64,000 nucleotides of DNA from an uncultured Desulfobacter sp. (lineage in GTDB: Bacteria; Desulfobacterota; Desulfobacteria; Desulfobacterales; Desulfobacteraceae). A model generated the notes under the pieces. That model was not told the origin of the DNA and did no database searches. It worked only from the letters and a program-made list of their open reading frames with translations. Shown in pieces: positions 16,754 to 25,867 of this stretch. The position numbers and the translations under genes are program-made. The stretch's first letter is position 1, and every line of letters starts with the position of its first letter. The stretch spans positions 2,364,501-2,428,500 of the forward strand of contig NZ_OY781882.1 of the NCBI RefSeq assembly GCF_963677125.1. Reading direction: 5' to 3'.

Positions 16754-17665
16754 ATGTTACATAAAATAATCAGCCAGGCCCTACCCTATTTCCCTCCAAA
16801 ATTAATCTGGCAGTTTTCAAAAAGCTATATTGCAGGCGAGACCACCCAGGATGCCATCAACGCGTCAAGGGCCCTGAACCAAGATAATATTATGGTGACG
16901 CTGGACATTCTTGGCGAATTTATCAAAACCATGGCCCAGGCAGAAAAAAACCGGGATGACTACCTTACCCTGATCCGCACCATCGAAGCGGCGGGTGTTA
17001 ACGGCAACTATTCGCTGAAACCAACCATGTTCGGTCTTCTCATCGATAAAAAAGCCTGTTTTGAATACATACGCGAACTTACGGCCGAGGCGGCATCCCA
17101 TGGCAATTTTATCCGCATTGACATGGAGGACTCTGCTTGTGTAGATGACTCCATTGATATGTTCCGAAAACTTAAACAGGAATTTCCCCAAAACATTGGC
17201 CTGGTGCTCCAGGCATATTTGAAACGCACCATGGGGGATCTTGAATCCATGCTGGATTTACGCCGTGATGATGCTGATTTGAATTTCAGATTGGTCAAAG
17301 GAATTTATGTAGAGCCGGCAACCATTGCATATAAAGGCTACCACGAGATAAACGCCCACTTTCTTGAAGATCTTGAATTCATGTTTAAAAATAGTGTATA
17401 TGCAGCCATCGCCACCCATGACACCCCTCTCATCCAAGGAGCACTTGACCTGATTAAAAAATATCAGGTGTCAAAGGACAAGTATGAATTCCAAATGCTT
17501 TACGGCGTAACCCCCAAAAAACGTCAGGAACTTGTACAAAATGGTCACAGAATGCGGGTGTACGTACCCTTTGGAGAGCAGTGGTTCGGCTATTCAACCC
17601 GCCGCCTTAAAGAGAATCCGGCCATGATCAAGCATATCCTAAAAGCGTTGGTGTATAAGGGATAG
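16754..17665 (+). CDS. Proline dehydrogenase (monofunctional PRODH)
   Basis: A 303-residue FAD enzyme of the beta8-alpha8 PRODH barrel that oxidises proline to pyrroline-5-carboxylate and passes electrons to quinone. Typical segments are SLKPTMFGL, IRIDMEDSACVD, VLQAYLKRT, RLVKGIYVEP and IATHDT. The C-terminal FEFQMLYGV-like YEFQMLYGVTPKKRQEL and YVPFGEQWFGYSTRRLKENP provide the active-site Tyr and Arg pair. It is monofunctional, of Thermus/Bacillus type, with no PutA aldehyde dehydrogenase; no P5C dehydrogenase is nearby. A good AGGAG site precedes the ATG. Confidence 0.95.
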   Translation: MLHKIISQALPYFPPKLIWQFSKSYIAGETTQDAINASRALNQDNIMVTLDILGEFIKTMAQAEKNRDDYLTLIRTIEAAGVNGNYSLKPTMFGLLIDKKACFEYIRELTAEAASHGNFIRIDMEDSACVDDSIDMFRKLKQEFPQNIGLVLQAYLKRTMGDLESMLDLRRDDADLNFRLVKGIYVEPATIAYKGYHEINAHFLEDLEFMFKNSVYAAIATHDTPLIQGALDLIKKYQVSKDKYEFQMLYGVTPKKRQELVQNGHRMRVYVPFGEQWFGYSTRRLKENPAMIKHILKALVYKG

Positions 17666-17861
17666 TGACACATGAATTCCCCTCACCTCATCGCAATCAG
17701 ATCAGCTCGTTGTTTCGTTCGACTAACTTTTTTTCCATTTTGATCTTGCCAAACAAAAGAGGCTGTTTATCTTTGTCCTTATGAACACCCCTTTTGCTGT
17801 ACCGGAACACATGGCAAGTTGAGGTTAACACGTCATTACTATTATATGAGAGGAGCCTTAG

Positions 17862-18101
17862 ATGAGAAACAGAGCGGTCAGACGGCACCAGGAAATAAAA
17901 GTTAAAAGAAAACTGCGTAAACAATATAATAGTTGCATCGAAAGACTTTCAGGAACAATGGGATCCAGATTTGAGGATAACGCTGAAAAGCTTAAAAAAG
18001 TGTGCACGTCACCCTATTCCGAGGATCGTGATAGAAGTTTGGGAAATAGAACGGTGCAGGAACGCCGCCACGATATTACCATGAAAGAACAACTCATATA
18101 A
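17862..18101 (+). CDS. Small basic hypothetical protein
   Basis: A 79-residue, Lys/Arg-rich protein beginning MRNRAVRRHQEIKVKRKLRK, with no signal peptide or membrane segment. A good ribosome-binding site (GAGGAG, 6 bases spacing) precedes the ATG and a strong intrinsic terminator follows 32 bp later, so it is probably expressed on its own. The positive N-terminus suggests nucleic-acid contact, but this is inference. The 195 bp before it hold no other gene. Confidence 0.6.
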   Translation: MRNRAVRRHQEIKVKRKLRKQYNSCIERLSGTMGSRFEDNAEKLKKVCTSPYSEDRDRSLGNRTVQERRHDITMKEQLI

Positions 18102-18133
18102 ATACATAGCTTTACCCCATAACAAAATAAGAT

Positions 18134-18170
18134 CGCCCGACCAGGTTTATCCTGGTCGGGCGTTTTTGTT
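18134..18170 (+). terminator. Intrinsic terminator after the small basic protein
   Basis: A 12-bp perfect stem CGCCCGACCAGG / CCTGGTCGGGCG with a 5-base loop (18134-18162) is followed by TTTTTGTT. The nth gene on the other strand ends 36 bp further on. Confidence 0.93.
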
Positions 18171-18205
18171 TGGTTGCCTGGCCGATCATCAAATCCGGTT
18201 TTATT

Positions 18206-18868
18206 CTACTTTTTTGGCTGTTTTGCCGGCTTCACCCCTTTTTGGGGACAGTATTTTTCAAGCACACACCGGTAACAATGAGGACCAACCGGCCGGCAGG
18301 TGCCCTGGCCAAAGGTGACTAAAATACGATTCACCTCTTTCCAAAATTTTTTTGGCAGCTTTTTTCTTAATGCCTTTTCCGTATCAAGGGGGGTTTTTGT
18401 TTTCACATAGCCCCAGATATTCATGATCCGGTGAACATGGGTGTCTACACAGATAGCATCCTTGTCAAAGGCCACTGCCCTGACCAGATTAGCAGTTTTT
18501 CGCCCCACTCCCGGCAGTGTCACCAGATCTTCAATCTCATCGGGTACTTGTCCTTGAAAGGTGTCCAGTGCCTGGGGCAGTTTTGATAGATATTGCGCTT
18601 TGGATTTGTAGAACCCCACAGGAAAAATCAACTCCTGAATCTTAGAAATAGAAAGCGCCCTAAGGGCGTCAGGGTCCGGAGCCTGTTCCAGCAGACGCTG
18701 AGCAGCTACCGCAGTCACCTCATCTTTGGTTCTTGCAGACAGGATAGTGGCCACAAGTACTTTAAAGGCAGACCGGCTCTGAACGGCAATCAGATCCACC
18801 ACCGGAACCTGATATCTCTCCACCTCCGGCTTTAATGTCCCAAGAAAAAATGCAATATCAATGGCCAT
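18206..18868 (-). CDS. nth: Endonuclease III
   Basis: A bifunctional DNA glycosylase/AP lyase of about 220 residues that removes oxidised pyrimidines. The helix-hairpin-helix LPGVGRKTAN contains catalytic Lys124, and Asp142 lies in VDTHVHR. The C-terminal cysteines fit the 4Fe-4S pattern Cys-x6-Cys-x2-Cys-x5-Cys exactly. I take the ATG at 18868. The frame continues 9 codons upstream to a TTG at 18895 that would overlap the DUF554 gene by 20 bases, which is less likely. It is the end of the long minus-strand run. Confidence 0.96.
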   Translation of the reverse strand: MAIDIAFFLGTLKPEVERYQVPVVDLIAVQSRSAFKVLVATILSARTKDEVTAVAAQRLLEQAPDPDALRALSISKIQELIFPVGFYKSKAQYLSKLPQALDTFQGQVPDEIEDLVTLPGVGRKTANLVRAVAFDKDAICVDTHVHRIMNIWGYVKTKTPLDTEKALRKKLPKKFWKEVNRILVTFGQGTCRPVGPHCYRCVLEKYCPQKGVKPAKQPKK

Positions 18869-18875
18869 GTCGTTA

Positions 18876-19568
18876 CTAGAATAGGGTAGTGGCAAAATAA
18901 TAGATCAACGGCAGAAAGATGGCTGGCAGCATATTGCCCACAGCAATCTTTTTTTCCCGGAGCATATTCAAGCCAATAGCAGCAATGAGCAGTCCCCCTG
19001 CCCCGGACATCTGACTGACCACAGCAGGAATCAGATAGGGTTTTATGAACCCCGCAGCAAGGGTTATGGCACCCTGGTAAACCAGCACAGCCCCGGCGGA
19101 AAGTCCCACCCCGATGCCCAAAGATGCGGTCAGGATAATTGACGTGACACCGTCTAAAAAAGATTTGGCAAATAAGGTATCATGGTTGCCGGTGAGTCCG
19201 CTTTCAAGAGACCCCACAATGGCCATGGAACCCACGCAAAACAAGAGGGACGCCGTAACAAAAGCCGTTGACATGGAAGGGGTTGAGGCATTTGGATCGG
19301 AAAATTTTTTTTCCAGAAAATCCCCAAGTTTTTTCAGATGCGCTTCTATGGCTAAAAACTCACCGATAATGGCACCAACGGCAAGACTGATGATGATCAC
19401 CAGAACGTCCGGACACCCCAAAGCACTTTTCAGCCCAATGAGAATGACGGACAGTCCAATGGCCTGGAGAACGGTGATGTTGTATTTTTCCGGAATGCCG
19501 TTTCGAAACAGCATGCCGATAGTTGTCCCCGCCAGAATCGCAAGGATATTTACAATGGTTCCCAGCAT
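18876..19568 (-). CDS. DUF554-family membrane protein
   Basis: A 230-residue inner membrane protein with about six hydrophobic segments, matching DUF554 (YdfK/YqgA-like): start MLGTIVNILAILAGTTIGML, internal LSVILIGLKSAL, AVGAIIGEFLAIE and a C-terminal GGLLIAAIGLNMLREKKIAVGNMLPAI. Function unknown; a transporter-like role has been guessed for the family. It lies 7 bp before the nth ATG and 110 bp after purQ, so it may share the purQ transcript or have its own promoter. Confidence 0.88.
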   Translation of the reverse strand: MLGTIVNILAILAGTTIGMLFRNGIPEKYNITVLQAIGLSVILIGLKSALGCPDVLVIIISLAVGAIIGEFLAIEAHLKKLGDFLEKKFSDPNASTPSMSTAFVTASLLFCVGSMAIVGSLESGLTGNHDTLFAKSFLDGVTSIILTASLGIGVGLSAGAVLVYQGAITLAAGFIKPYLIPAVVSQMSGAGGLLIAAIGLNMLREKKIAVGNMLPAIFLPLIYYFATTLF

Positions 19569-19678
19569 GATTAAGATGCTTCCAATTAAAAACCATGAAG
19601 TAAATGAAGGACATGCAGATTAATTTTCCAGTATAGTCTTCATGCAGTTCATGGTAAAAAAATACGCAGGGCTTGAGA

Positions 19679-20512
19679 TTATGACACAGCGCTTTGAATA
19701 TATTTTACACCGTTTTCAAACAGCTTAATCCCTGTGGTAATGGTATCTTCTAAGGTTTTTCCCTGGCGTGCCGCCGCAGCTTTCTGCCTGGGCCAGTCCG
19801 GATGATTCCCAAAATGGTTGTATCCTTCGGGATGGGGCATCAAACCGAATATTCGGCCTGTGGGATCACAGATTCCGGCAATATCATCCACGGCCCCATT
19901 TGGATTGGCCGGGAAAACACCCTTTGCAGGCACGCCATTCTCATCGGCATACCGGAATACCACCTGGCGGTTGGCAACAAGGCGTTCAATCACGTCAGGA
20001 TCGGCGACCACTTTTCCTTCACCATGGCGTACCGGATAGTCGGATACACCCAACCCCTTTGTAAACACACAGGGACTGTCGGTATCGGGCACAAGCCGAA
20101 CCCACTGGTCCCTGAAATTACCACAGTCATTATAGGTAATGGCAACGGATCTGCGGGTATAATCCTGGTCCAGGCCTGGCAAAAGACCTAGGTTCACAAG
20201 GGCTTGAAAGCCGTTGCATATACCGATAACCAGTTTGCCGGCAGCCACAAAATCCAGTAAATCTTTGCCGATATTGTTTTTCAACTTCAGAGCCTGGATC
20301 ACCCCGGCCCCATGGTCGTCGCCCCAGGAAAACCCACCACCGAATGCAAGGATCTGAAAATCCGCCAACCGCACATCGCCGCGAATCAGGGCGTTGATAT
20401 GCACCCTGTGGGCATCTGCACCGGCCTTTTCAAAGGCAAAGGCTGTTTCATTATCACAGTTCAGGCCAAATCCCGTCAGTATCAGCGCGTTTACAGCGCT
20501 TGCGCCGCTCAT
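19679..20512 (-). CDS. purQ: Phosphoribosylformylglycinamidine synthase, glutaminase subunit
   Basis: A 277-residue class I glutamine amidotransferase that feeds ammonia to PurL in step 4 of IMP synthesis. The nucleophile Cys99 is in VIGICNGFQAL, and the His227/Glu229 pair is in LMPHPEGYNHF. Length and sequence resemble the glutaminase domain of large PurL enzymes rather than the 220-residue PurQ of Bacillus. The ATG overlaps the purL stop by 4 bases, so the subunits are co-translated. Confidence 0.95.
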   Translation of the reverse strand: MSGASAVNALILTGFGLNCDNETAFAFEKAGADAHRVHINALIRGDVRLADFQILAFGGGFSWGDDHGAGVIQALKLKNNIGKDLLDFVAAGKLVIGICNGFQALVNLGLLPGLDQDYTRRSVAITYNDCGNFRDQWVRLVPDTDSPCVFTKGLGVSDYPVRHGEGKVVADPDVIERLVANRQVVFRYADENGVPAKGVFPANPNGAVDDIAGICDPTGRIFGLMPHPEGYNHFGNHPDWPRQKAAAARQGKTLEDTITTGIKLFENGVKYIQSAVS

Positions 20513-23511
20513 ATCTTATCTCCAAAGGTCTTATTAAATGCCGAATCAAGGGTTGCGATACTCATATCTGCCAATAGGTTACCGTCCGATGCTATTTTAA
20601 GATGATCATGGCTGTCGGTTACCGTCCCCAGACATGCACAGGGCAGTCCCTTGCATAGCTTTTCAAAGGTTTGTTTTTTATCCTGACTTACGGTAACAAT
20701 AAACCGTCCTGCAGATTCTGAAAACAGCGCCTTGTCATTGGAAAGCGGCAGATCGTTTGTCATGGACAATCCGGCCAGATCAATGTCAAGGCCAAGGCCG
20801 CCGCCCATTGCCACAAGGCTGAAATGAACACCTAAACCGCCGCGTCCCACGGCGTGGCAGGAAGCTATCAGCTCAGTATCAATAGCTTTTTCCAGTGCCT
20901 TATACAAGGTTTTAAGCTTTGAAAAATCCACACAAGGCACATTGAGACCGGTTTTATCATACATTTCATAGTATTCCGAAGCACCCAGTTCATCTCCGGT
21001 GCTGCCCAGCACATACACAGCGTCCCCCGCTGTTTTAGGTTCCAGGGTCACACAACGGCTGACATCGGAAACCAGCGAAACGGCTGAAAATTGAACCGTC
21101 TCAAGGGCTGACACTTTAATTCGCTCGCCAAACGCGCCTTCCAGGTGACCGTCCACATACATGGAGTCCTTACCCGAAAGCAATGGAATCCCATAGGCCA
21201 TGCAGGCATCTTTTAAGGCCCGGCAGGCCCGGACAAGCTGGGCGGCTTTAAATTTTCCATCTGGATTGGATGTGGCATCATATCCAATATCCGGCCAGCA
21301 AAAATTATCCACGCCGCCGATGTGGTCCAAAGAGCCCCCCACAGCAATAAGCCGCCGTACGGCCTCATCAATGGTACAGGCCATCATATGATACGCGTCA
21401 ATTTTTGAGTACCAGGGCAGGATGCTCTGGGAGAAGGCAAGCCCGCGTTCGCTGGTAATCACAGGCCGGGTCACCGACGCATCAGTAGGAATGTTCCGGT
21501 TGATGCCCACCAGGGGTTTAATCACAGATCCGCCCTGGACCTCATGGTCGTACTGACGGATGATCCACTCCTTACTGCAGATATTGGGCCTGGCCAGCAT
21601 CTGCTCAATCAGACCGTTATAATCTGCCGGCGTGGAAATCACAGGTTCTGTCAATCCCCGGTCCACAGGCGGTATCCAGACCGCTTCAAATTCCCAGGCC
21701 GGAAATCCTTTATCAAGAAGATCCATATCCACATACGCACAGGTCTGATCTTGGTACTTGATGTGCAGTTTGCCCGAATCCGTATATTTGCCGATAACCG
21801 TGGATTCCACCTCATGAAGATCAGACAATGCCATAAACCGGTCAAGATTTTCAGGCTTAATGGCAATGGTCATGCGCTCCTGGGATTCGGAAATCCAGAT
21901 TTCCCACATATCAAGCCCCTCGTATTTCAAGGGAACCTTGTCAAGCCAGACTTCACACCCGTTGGAGAGCATGGCTGATTCGCCTACGGACGAGGACAAT
22001 CCACCGCCACCATTATCCGTAATAAAAGTGATCAAGCCTTCATCCCGGCAGATCAGTAAAAAATCGTGCATTTTTTTCTGGGTATAAGGATCACCAATCT
22101 GAACGTGGCCTGCCGGGGTATTCTCGGAAAAGCTTTTAGAAGAGGCGGTTACCCCGTGAATACCGTCTTTACCCACACGGCCACCGCTCATAATGATCAA
22201 CTCTCCCGGAGCGGTGGTCTTCTCATGGCTTGGCTTGCCATTCACCGTTTTGGGCATAATGCCCAAAGCGGTCACAAAAACCAGAGCTTTGCCCATGTAC
22301 CCCGGATCAAACAGGGTCTGGCCAAAAGTCGTGGGGACTCCGCTCTTATTCCCACCGTCCTTGACACCTTCAATCACGCCGTCAAGCAAACGCCGGGGGT
22401 GCAAAGGCGGCTTTAACGGACCGCTATAATTGATATCCCCCACACAGAATCCGAAACTGCCCATGAAGAGCTTGGAACCTAACCCAGTACCCATTGGGTC
22501 TCGGTAAACCCCCACAATCCCTGTGATGGCACCACCGTAGGCCTCCATGTTTGAAGGTGAGTTATGGGTTTCGCCGGTGATGACGTAATTATTTTCATCA
22601 TCAAAAGACCCCACGCCGGCATTGTCCCATAACACGGAAACCACCCAGTCTTTATCCTCTTTCAGGGCCAAGGTCGGTGTTTTGATATAGGTTTTGAACA
22701 ACGAATTTTCCACCGTGGTTTCACCGGTTTGAGTGTCCGTATACCTGAAAATGCCGTTAAACGTGTTGTGGCAGCAATGGTCGGATCGGGACTGGGAAAT
22801 ATATTCAAGCTCCACATCCGTAGGTTTTGACAATCCCATCTTTGCCCGATCAGCCAACACTTTTTCATCCAGGAAATATCCCCGGATTACAGGAATATCC
22901 CTGGGATTTAACGACAGGCTGCGCTCATGGGAAATCTGGGCAAGAATCTCATCGGTGTCAATATCCATGGTGTCAAAGCCGGGGGTGTGATTTAGAATAA
23001 CCTTGGCAGGTTTTACATTTGCCCCGATCTTTGTATCCCACTCATCTTTGCTGAACACCTTGTACTGTTGGATAATACCATTTGACAGAATCTGGCCCGC
23101 AATTATTTCAGCATCCGCCCGGGTCAGATCTGCCCCGGTCAGGCAGTATCGCTTTGATGTATAGATATTTTCATGGGACGTGAACTCTTTTTTAAGAAGA
23201 TCGCTGACCGCTTCCACAGCCGTAGCCCCTGCATTATCCCGGACCCCCGGACGAAAGCCGACCCAGATACAAAAATTAAAATCTATCTCTAAGGGAGAAA
23301 GACTGGACTGCTGTATAACCGGATTGGTAAACACCTCCCGACGTATGGTTTCCAGTTCATCCGGCCCCAAATCAGACTCTACAGTCACGATATTGATGCA
23401 TCGGGCATCGTCTATTTTTATGCCGAAATACCTATTGGCTTTTTTCACCAGGGAGTGGCCTTCGGCATCCCTTAAATCCTTTTTTAACGTGATTTCGATG
23501 TTGGAAATCAT
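20509..23511 (-). CDS. purL: Phosphoribosylformylglycinamidine synthase with fused PurS-like N-terminus
   Basis: A 1000-residue FGAM synthase catalytic subunit. The first about 200 residues hold PurS-like segments (IEITLKKDLRDAEGHSLVKK and CIWVGFRPGVRDNAGATAVE). Two AIR-synthase-type halves follow, with SRSDHCCHNTF, the ATP-binding GETHNSPSNMEAYGGA, ITDNGGGGLSSSVGESAM and SGKDSMYVDG. A separate PurQ follows, so the layout lies between the single-chain large enzyme and the three-protein PurSQL. It overlaps rseP by 4 bases. Confidence 0.95.
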   Translation of the reverse strand: MISNIEITLKKDLRDAEGHSLVKKANRYFGIKIDDARCINIVTVESDLGPDELETIRREVFTNPVIQQSSLSPLEIDFNFCIWVGFRPGVRDNAGATAVEAVSDLLKKEFTSHENIYTSKRYCLTGADLTRADAEIIAGQILSNGIIQQYKVFSKDEWDTKIGANVKPAKVILNHTPGFDTMDIDTDEILAQISHERSLSLNPRDIPVIRGYFLDEKVLADRAKMGLSKPTDVELEYISQSRSDHCCHNTFNGIFRYTDTQTGETTVENSLFKTYIKTPTLALKEDKDWVVSVLWDNAGVGSFDDENNYVITGETHNSPSNMEAYGGAITGIVGVYRDPMGTGLGSKLFMGSFGFCVGDINYSGPLKPPLHPRRLLDGVIEGVKDGGNKSGVPTTFGQTLFDPGYMGKALVFVTALGIMPKTVNGKPSHEKTTAPGELIIMSGGRVGKDGIHGVTASSKSFSENTPAGHVQIGDPYTQKKMHDFLLICRDEGLITFITDNGGGGLSSSVGESAMLSNGCEVWLDKVPLKYEGLDMWEIWISESQERMTIAIKPENLDRFMALSDLHEVESTVIGKYTDSGKLHIKYQDQTCAYVDMDLLDKGFPAWEFEAVWIPPVDRGLTEPVISTPADYNGLIEQMLARPNICSKEWIIRQYDHEVQGGSVIKPLVGINRNIPTDASVTRPVITSERGLAFSQSILPWYSKIDAYHMMACTIDEAVRRLIAVGGSLDHIGGVDNFCWPDIGYDATSNPDGKFKAAQLVRACRALKDACMAYGIPLLSGKDSMYVDGHLEGAFGERIKVSALETVQFSAVSLVSDVSRCVTLEPKTAGDAVYVLGSTGDELGASEYYEMYDKTGLNVPCVDFSKLKTLYKALEKAIDTELIASCHAVGRGGLGVHFSLVAMGGGLGLDIDLAGLSMTNDLPLSNDKALFSESAGRFIVTVSQDKKQTFEKLCKGLPCACLGTVTDSHDHLKIASDGNLLADMSIATLDSAFNKTFGDKI

Positions 23512-24590
23512 TGTAATCCACCGTTGAATAATTTGACTATGTCATTATAAAAGACAAAGATCATTAAAGTCATCAGCACAGCGGCCCCGAATTGAACCAT
23601 TTTCTCACGCACCCGGGTACTGACAGGGCTGCCTTTAACCGCCTCAATACTTAAAAACAAAAGATGCCCCCCATCTAAAACCGGGATGGGAAACAGATTG
23701 ATGATGCCAAGATTTACAGAGATAAGCGCGATAAACCATACAAAATTTTCAAAGCCGGCCTTAGCCTGGTCTCCAGCCATTTTGGCAATCATGATAGGGC
23801 CGCCCAGGTTGTCGGCCGACACGGCCCCAGTAAACATTTTCACCACGGATAAAATCGTCAATTTCACCATCCCGTAAGTGTCTGATACGGCCCTGACCGC
23901 AGCTTCAACAGGATTTAAAGGGTGATGAAAGGTTTCTCCGGTACCGATAATGCCAATCACATACCTGTCCACGGTTTCCCCAAACAAATTTTTCTCTTCA
24001 TGCGTTCGAGGTGTAATCGTATAGGTATGCACCTCCCCTTCGCGTTCCACAAGAAAAGCCAAAGATTTGCCCGCACTTTTGGAGACAATCCTGGAAATAT
24101 CCTCAAAAGACTGAATTGGGAGGCTGTCAATTTCCTTGATAACATCTCCCTTTTTAATACCTGCCGACATAGCCGCAGACTTATCCACCACCTGACCGAC
24201 CTGGGGCAGTCCCATATAAACGCCGATGGATTGATATAAGAGGAAAAAAATCACGATGGCCAGAAAAAAATTAAATGCCGGGCCGGCTGCGGCAATCAGC
24301 GCCCTTTGTCCTACAGTTTTATGGGTAAAGGAAAGATGATGATCTTTTTCCGCCAAGCTCTGGGCAGCACCGGGCTCCTCCCCGGTCATTTTCACGTATC
24401 CACCCAAAGGAATGGCTGAGATACAATAGTCGGTCATCCCGCGTTTAATTTTCAAAATCTTTGGTCCAAACCCAAGGGAAAAAACCTCAACCCCGACACC
24501 GCAGGCCCGGGCGACAAGAAAATGCCCCAATTCATGGACAAAAACCAATACGCCGATAACAATGATAAATGCAAAAAAGGAGTATCCCAT
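23508..24590 (-). CDS. rseP: Site-2 zinc metalloprotease RseP
   Basis: A 360-residue inner membrane intramembrane protease that cuts anti-sigma factors and leftover signal peptides. The zinc motif HELGH (19-23) is in the first membrane helix. One PDZ domain lies at about 115-200, and the third zinc ligand Asp306 is in FPIPVLDGGHL. One PDZ is visible instead of the two of E. coli RseP, as usual for many non-gamma species. It sits in the conserved dxr-rseP order but is separated from dxr by a repeat of about 100 bp. Confidence 0.95.
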   Translation of the reverse strand: MGYSFFAFIIVIGVLVFVHELGHFLVARACGVGVEVFSLGFGPKILKIKRGMTDYCISAIPLGGYVKMTGEEPGAAQSLAEKDHHLSFTHKTVGQRALIAAAGPAFNFFLAIVIFFLLYQSIGVYMGLPQVGQVVDKSAAMSAGIKKGDVIKEIDSLPIQSFEDISRIVSKSAGKSLAFLVEREGEVHTYTITPRTHEEKNLFGETVDRYVIGIIGTGETFHHPLNPVEAAVRAVSDTYGMVKLTILSVVKMFTGAVSADNLGGPIMIAKMAGDQAKAGFENFVWFIALISVNLGIINLFPIPVLDGGHLLFLSIEAVKGSPVSTRVREKMVQFGAAVLMTLMIFVFYNDIVKLFNGGLQ

Positions 24591-24616
24591 TTCGATTTTC
24601 CTAAAATTTGTTACTT

Positions 24617-24710
24617 AGTGTCAGTCCCCAAAACCTTTGTCTTTGGCCGCAAAGTTTTCCAAATGCATAATTTCTCGCAACGCAGCAAATGGGGTGATTT
24701 CGTTCAGACA
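24617..24710. repeat. Imperfect palindromic repeat, family A, copy 2
   Basis: The left end reads AGTGTCAGTCCCCAAAACC. The complement of the right end reads ATGTCTGAACGAAATCACC, close to copy 4 (AGTGTCTGAACGAAAACC). It fills the dxr-rseP gap, and the TGA of TCTGAACG is the dxr stop codon (24706-24704). The inner arms pair poorly, so this is an eroded copy. Confidence 0.5.
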
Positions 24711-25867
24711 TGAAGACGTTGGACCAAAGATCGTGTTTCTTCCCTGGCCCAGCGATCAGCCTCAATAATACCTGAAAGCTCAGGATTGTCAATGCAGGTA
24801 TGGGCATCCATAACCTCACGAATCAGGGTAAAAATATCCGGAAAGCCGATATATTCTTTAAGGAAAGCGTCAACAACAATTTCATTGGCTGCATTCATAA
24901 CAGCAGGCAGGGTCCCGCCCCTGCGACAGGCTTCACAGGCAAACCCCAGGGATGGAAAGCGTTTTGTATCAGGATCATTAAAAGTCAATCCGGACATGCC
25001 GGCAAAATCAGGGAAATTTAAATCAAGATCTACACGTTCCGGATAGGAAAAAGCATAGGCAATGGCATGCATCATGTCGGGTTTTCCCAATTGCGCTATA
25101 ACACCGCCATCTTTAAACCCCACCATTGAATGAACAATGCTCTGGGGGTGAATGACCACCTGGATCTGTTCAACACTGACATCAAAAAGCCGAACCGCTT
25201 CAATAACCTCAAGGGCTTTGTTCATGAGGGTAGCCGAATCAATGGAAATTTTAGCTCCCATGTTCCATGTGGGATGAGCCAGGGCTTGGGCAGGTGTAAT
25301 CTGCTTGAATTGATCATAAGGCAAAGCTCTGAAAGGACCGCCTGAGGCCGTAAGGAATATTTTCCTAAGATCGTGTTTCCGGTTTCCCTGAAGGCATTGA
25401 AATATGGCGCAGTGCTCGGAATCCACAGGCAAAACATCTACCCCTTTTTCATGTGCACGTGCCATAACGATATCACCGGCCATGACCAGGGTTTCCTTGT
25501 TGGCAAGGGCCAGTTGCTTACCGGCATCAATGGCGGCAAGCGCCGGGGCAAGGCCAGCGGCCCCCACCATGGCGGCAAGCACCATATCCGAATCTGTCCA
25601 TTGGGCTGCGGCAATAAAACCTGCTTCACCCCACAGGATTTCAGGGCAGAAACGGCCTGATAGTTTTTTTGAAAGGCGGTCGGCACTCTGTTCGTCCAGC
25701 ACGGCAACCATATCCGGCATAAACTGTTTTATCTGGACAGTCAAAAGATCAATATTTGTGGCACAGGTCAGACATTTGACAGTGAACTTGTCCGGATGCA
25801 TACCCACCACTTTAAGGGCTGAGGTACCGATGGAACCTGTGGACCCCAGTATGGTCAGCGACTTCAC
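24704..25867 (-). CDS. dxr: 1-deoxy-D-xylulose 5-phosphate reductoisomerase
   Basis: A 387-residue NADPH enzyme making MEP, the committed step of the MEP isoprenoid pathway. The NADPH loop GSTGSIGTSAL is at residues 8-18. Metal/substrate residues are in PVDSEHCAIFQ, the flexible loop is in SGGPFRALP, and ALANKETLVMAGD is typical. The product feeds undecaprenyl phosphate made by UppS in the same run. The C-terminus ends at a stop inside a repeat, so the last few residues may not be ancestral. It overlaps cdsA by 4 bases. Confidence 0.97.
   Translation of the reverse strand: MKSLTILGSTGSIGTSALKVVGMHPDKFTVKCLTCATNIDLLTVQIKQFMPDMVAVLDEQSADRLSKKLSGRFCPEILWGEAGFIAAAQWTDSDMVLAAMVGAAGLAPALAAIDAGKQLALANKETLVMAGDIVMARAHEKGVDVLPVDSEHCAIFQCLQGNRKHDLRKIFLTASGGPFRALPYDQFKQITPAQALAHPTWNMGAKISIDSATLMNKALEVIEAVRLFDVSVEQIQVVIHPQSIVHSMVGFKDGGVIAQLGKPDMMHAIAYAFSYPERVDLDLNFPDFAGMSGLTFNDPDTKRFPSLGFACEACRRGGTLPAVMNAANEIVVDAFLKEYIGFPDIFTLIREVMDAHTCIDNPELSGIIEADRWAREETRSLVQRLHV

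Noticed and set aside
17697..17924. 75-codon minus-strand ORF
   Set aside because: It overlaps the small basic protein gene on the other strand, has unfamiliar sequence and no ribosome-binding site.
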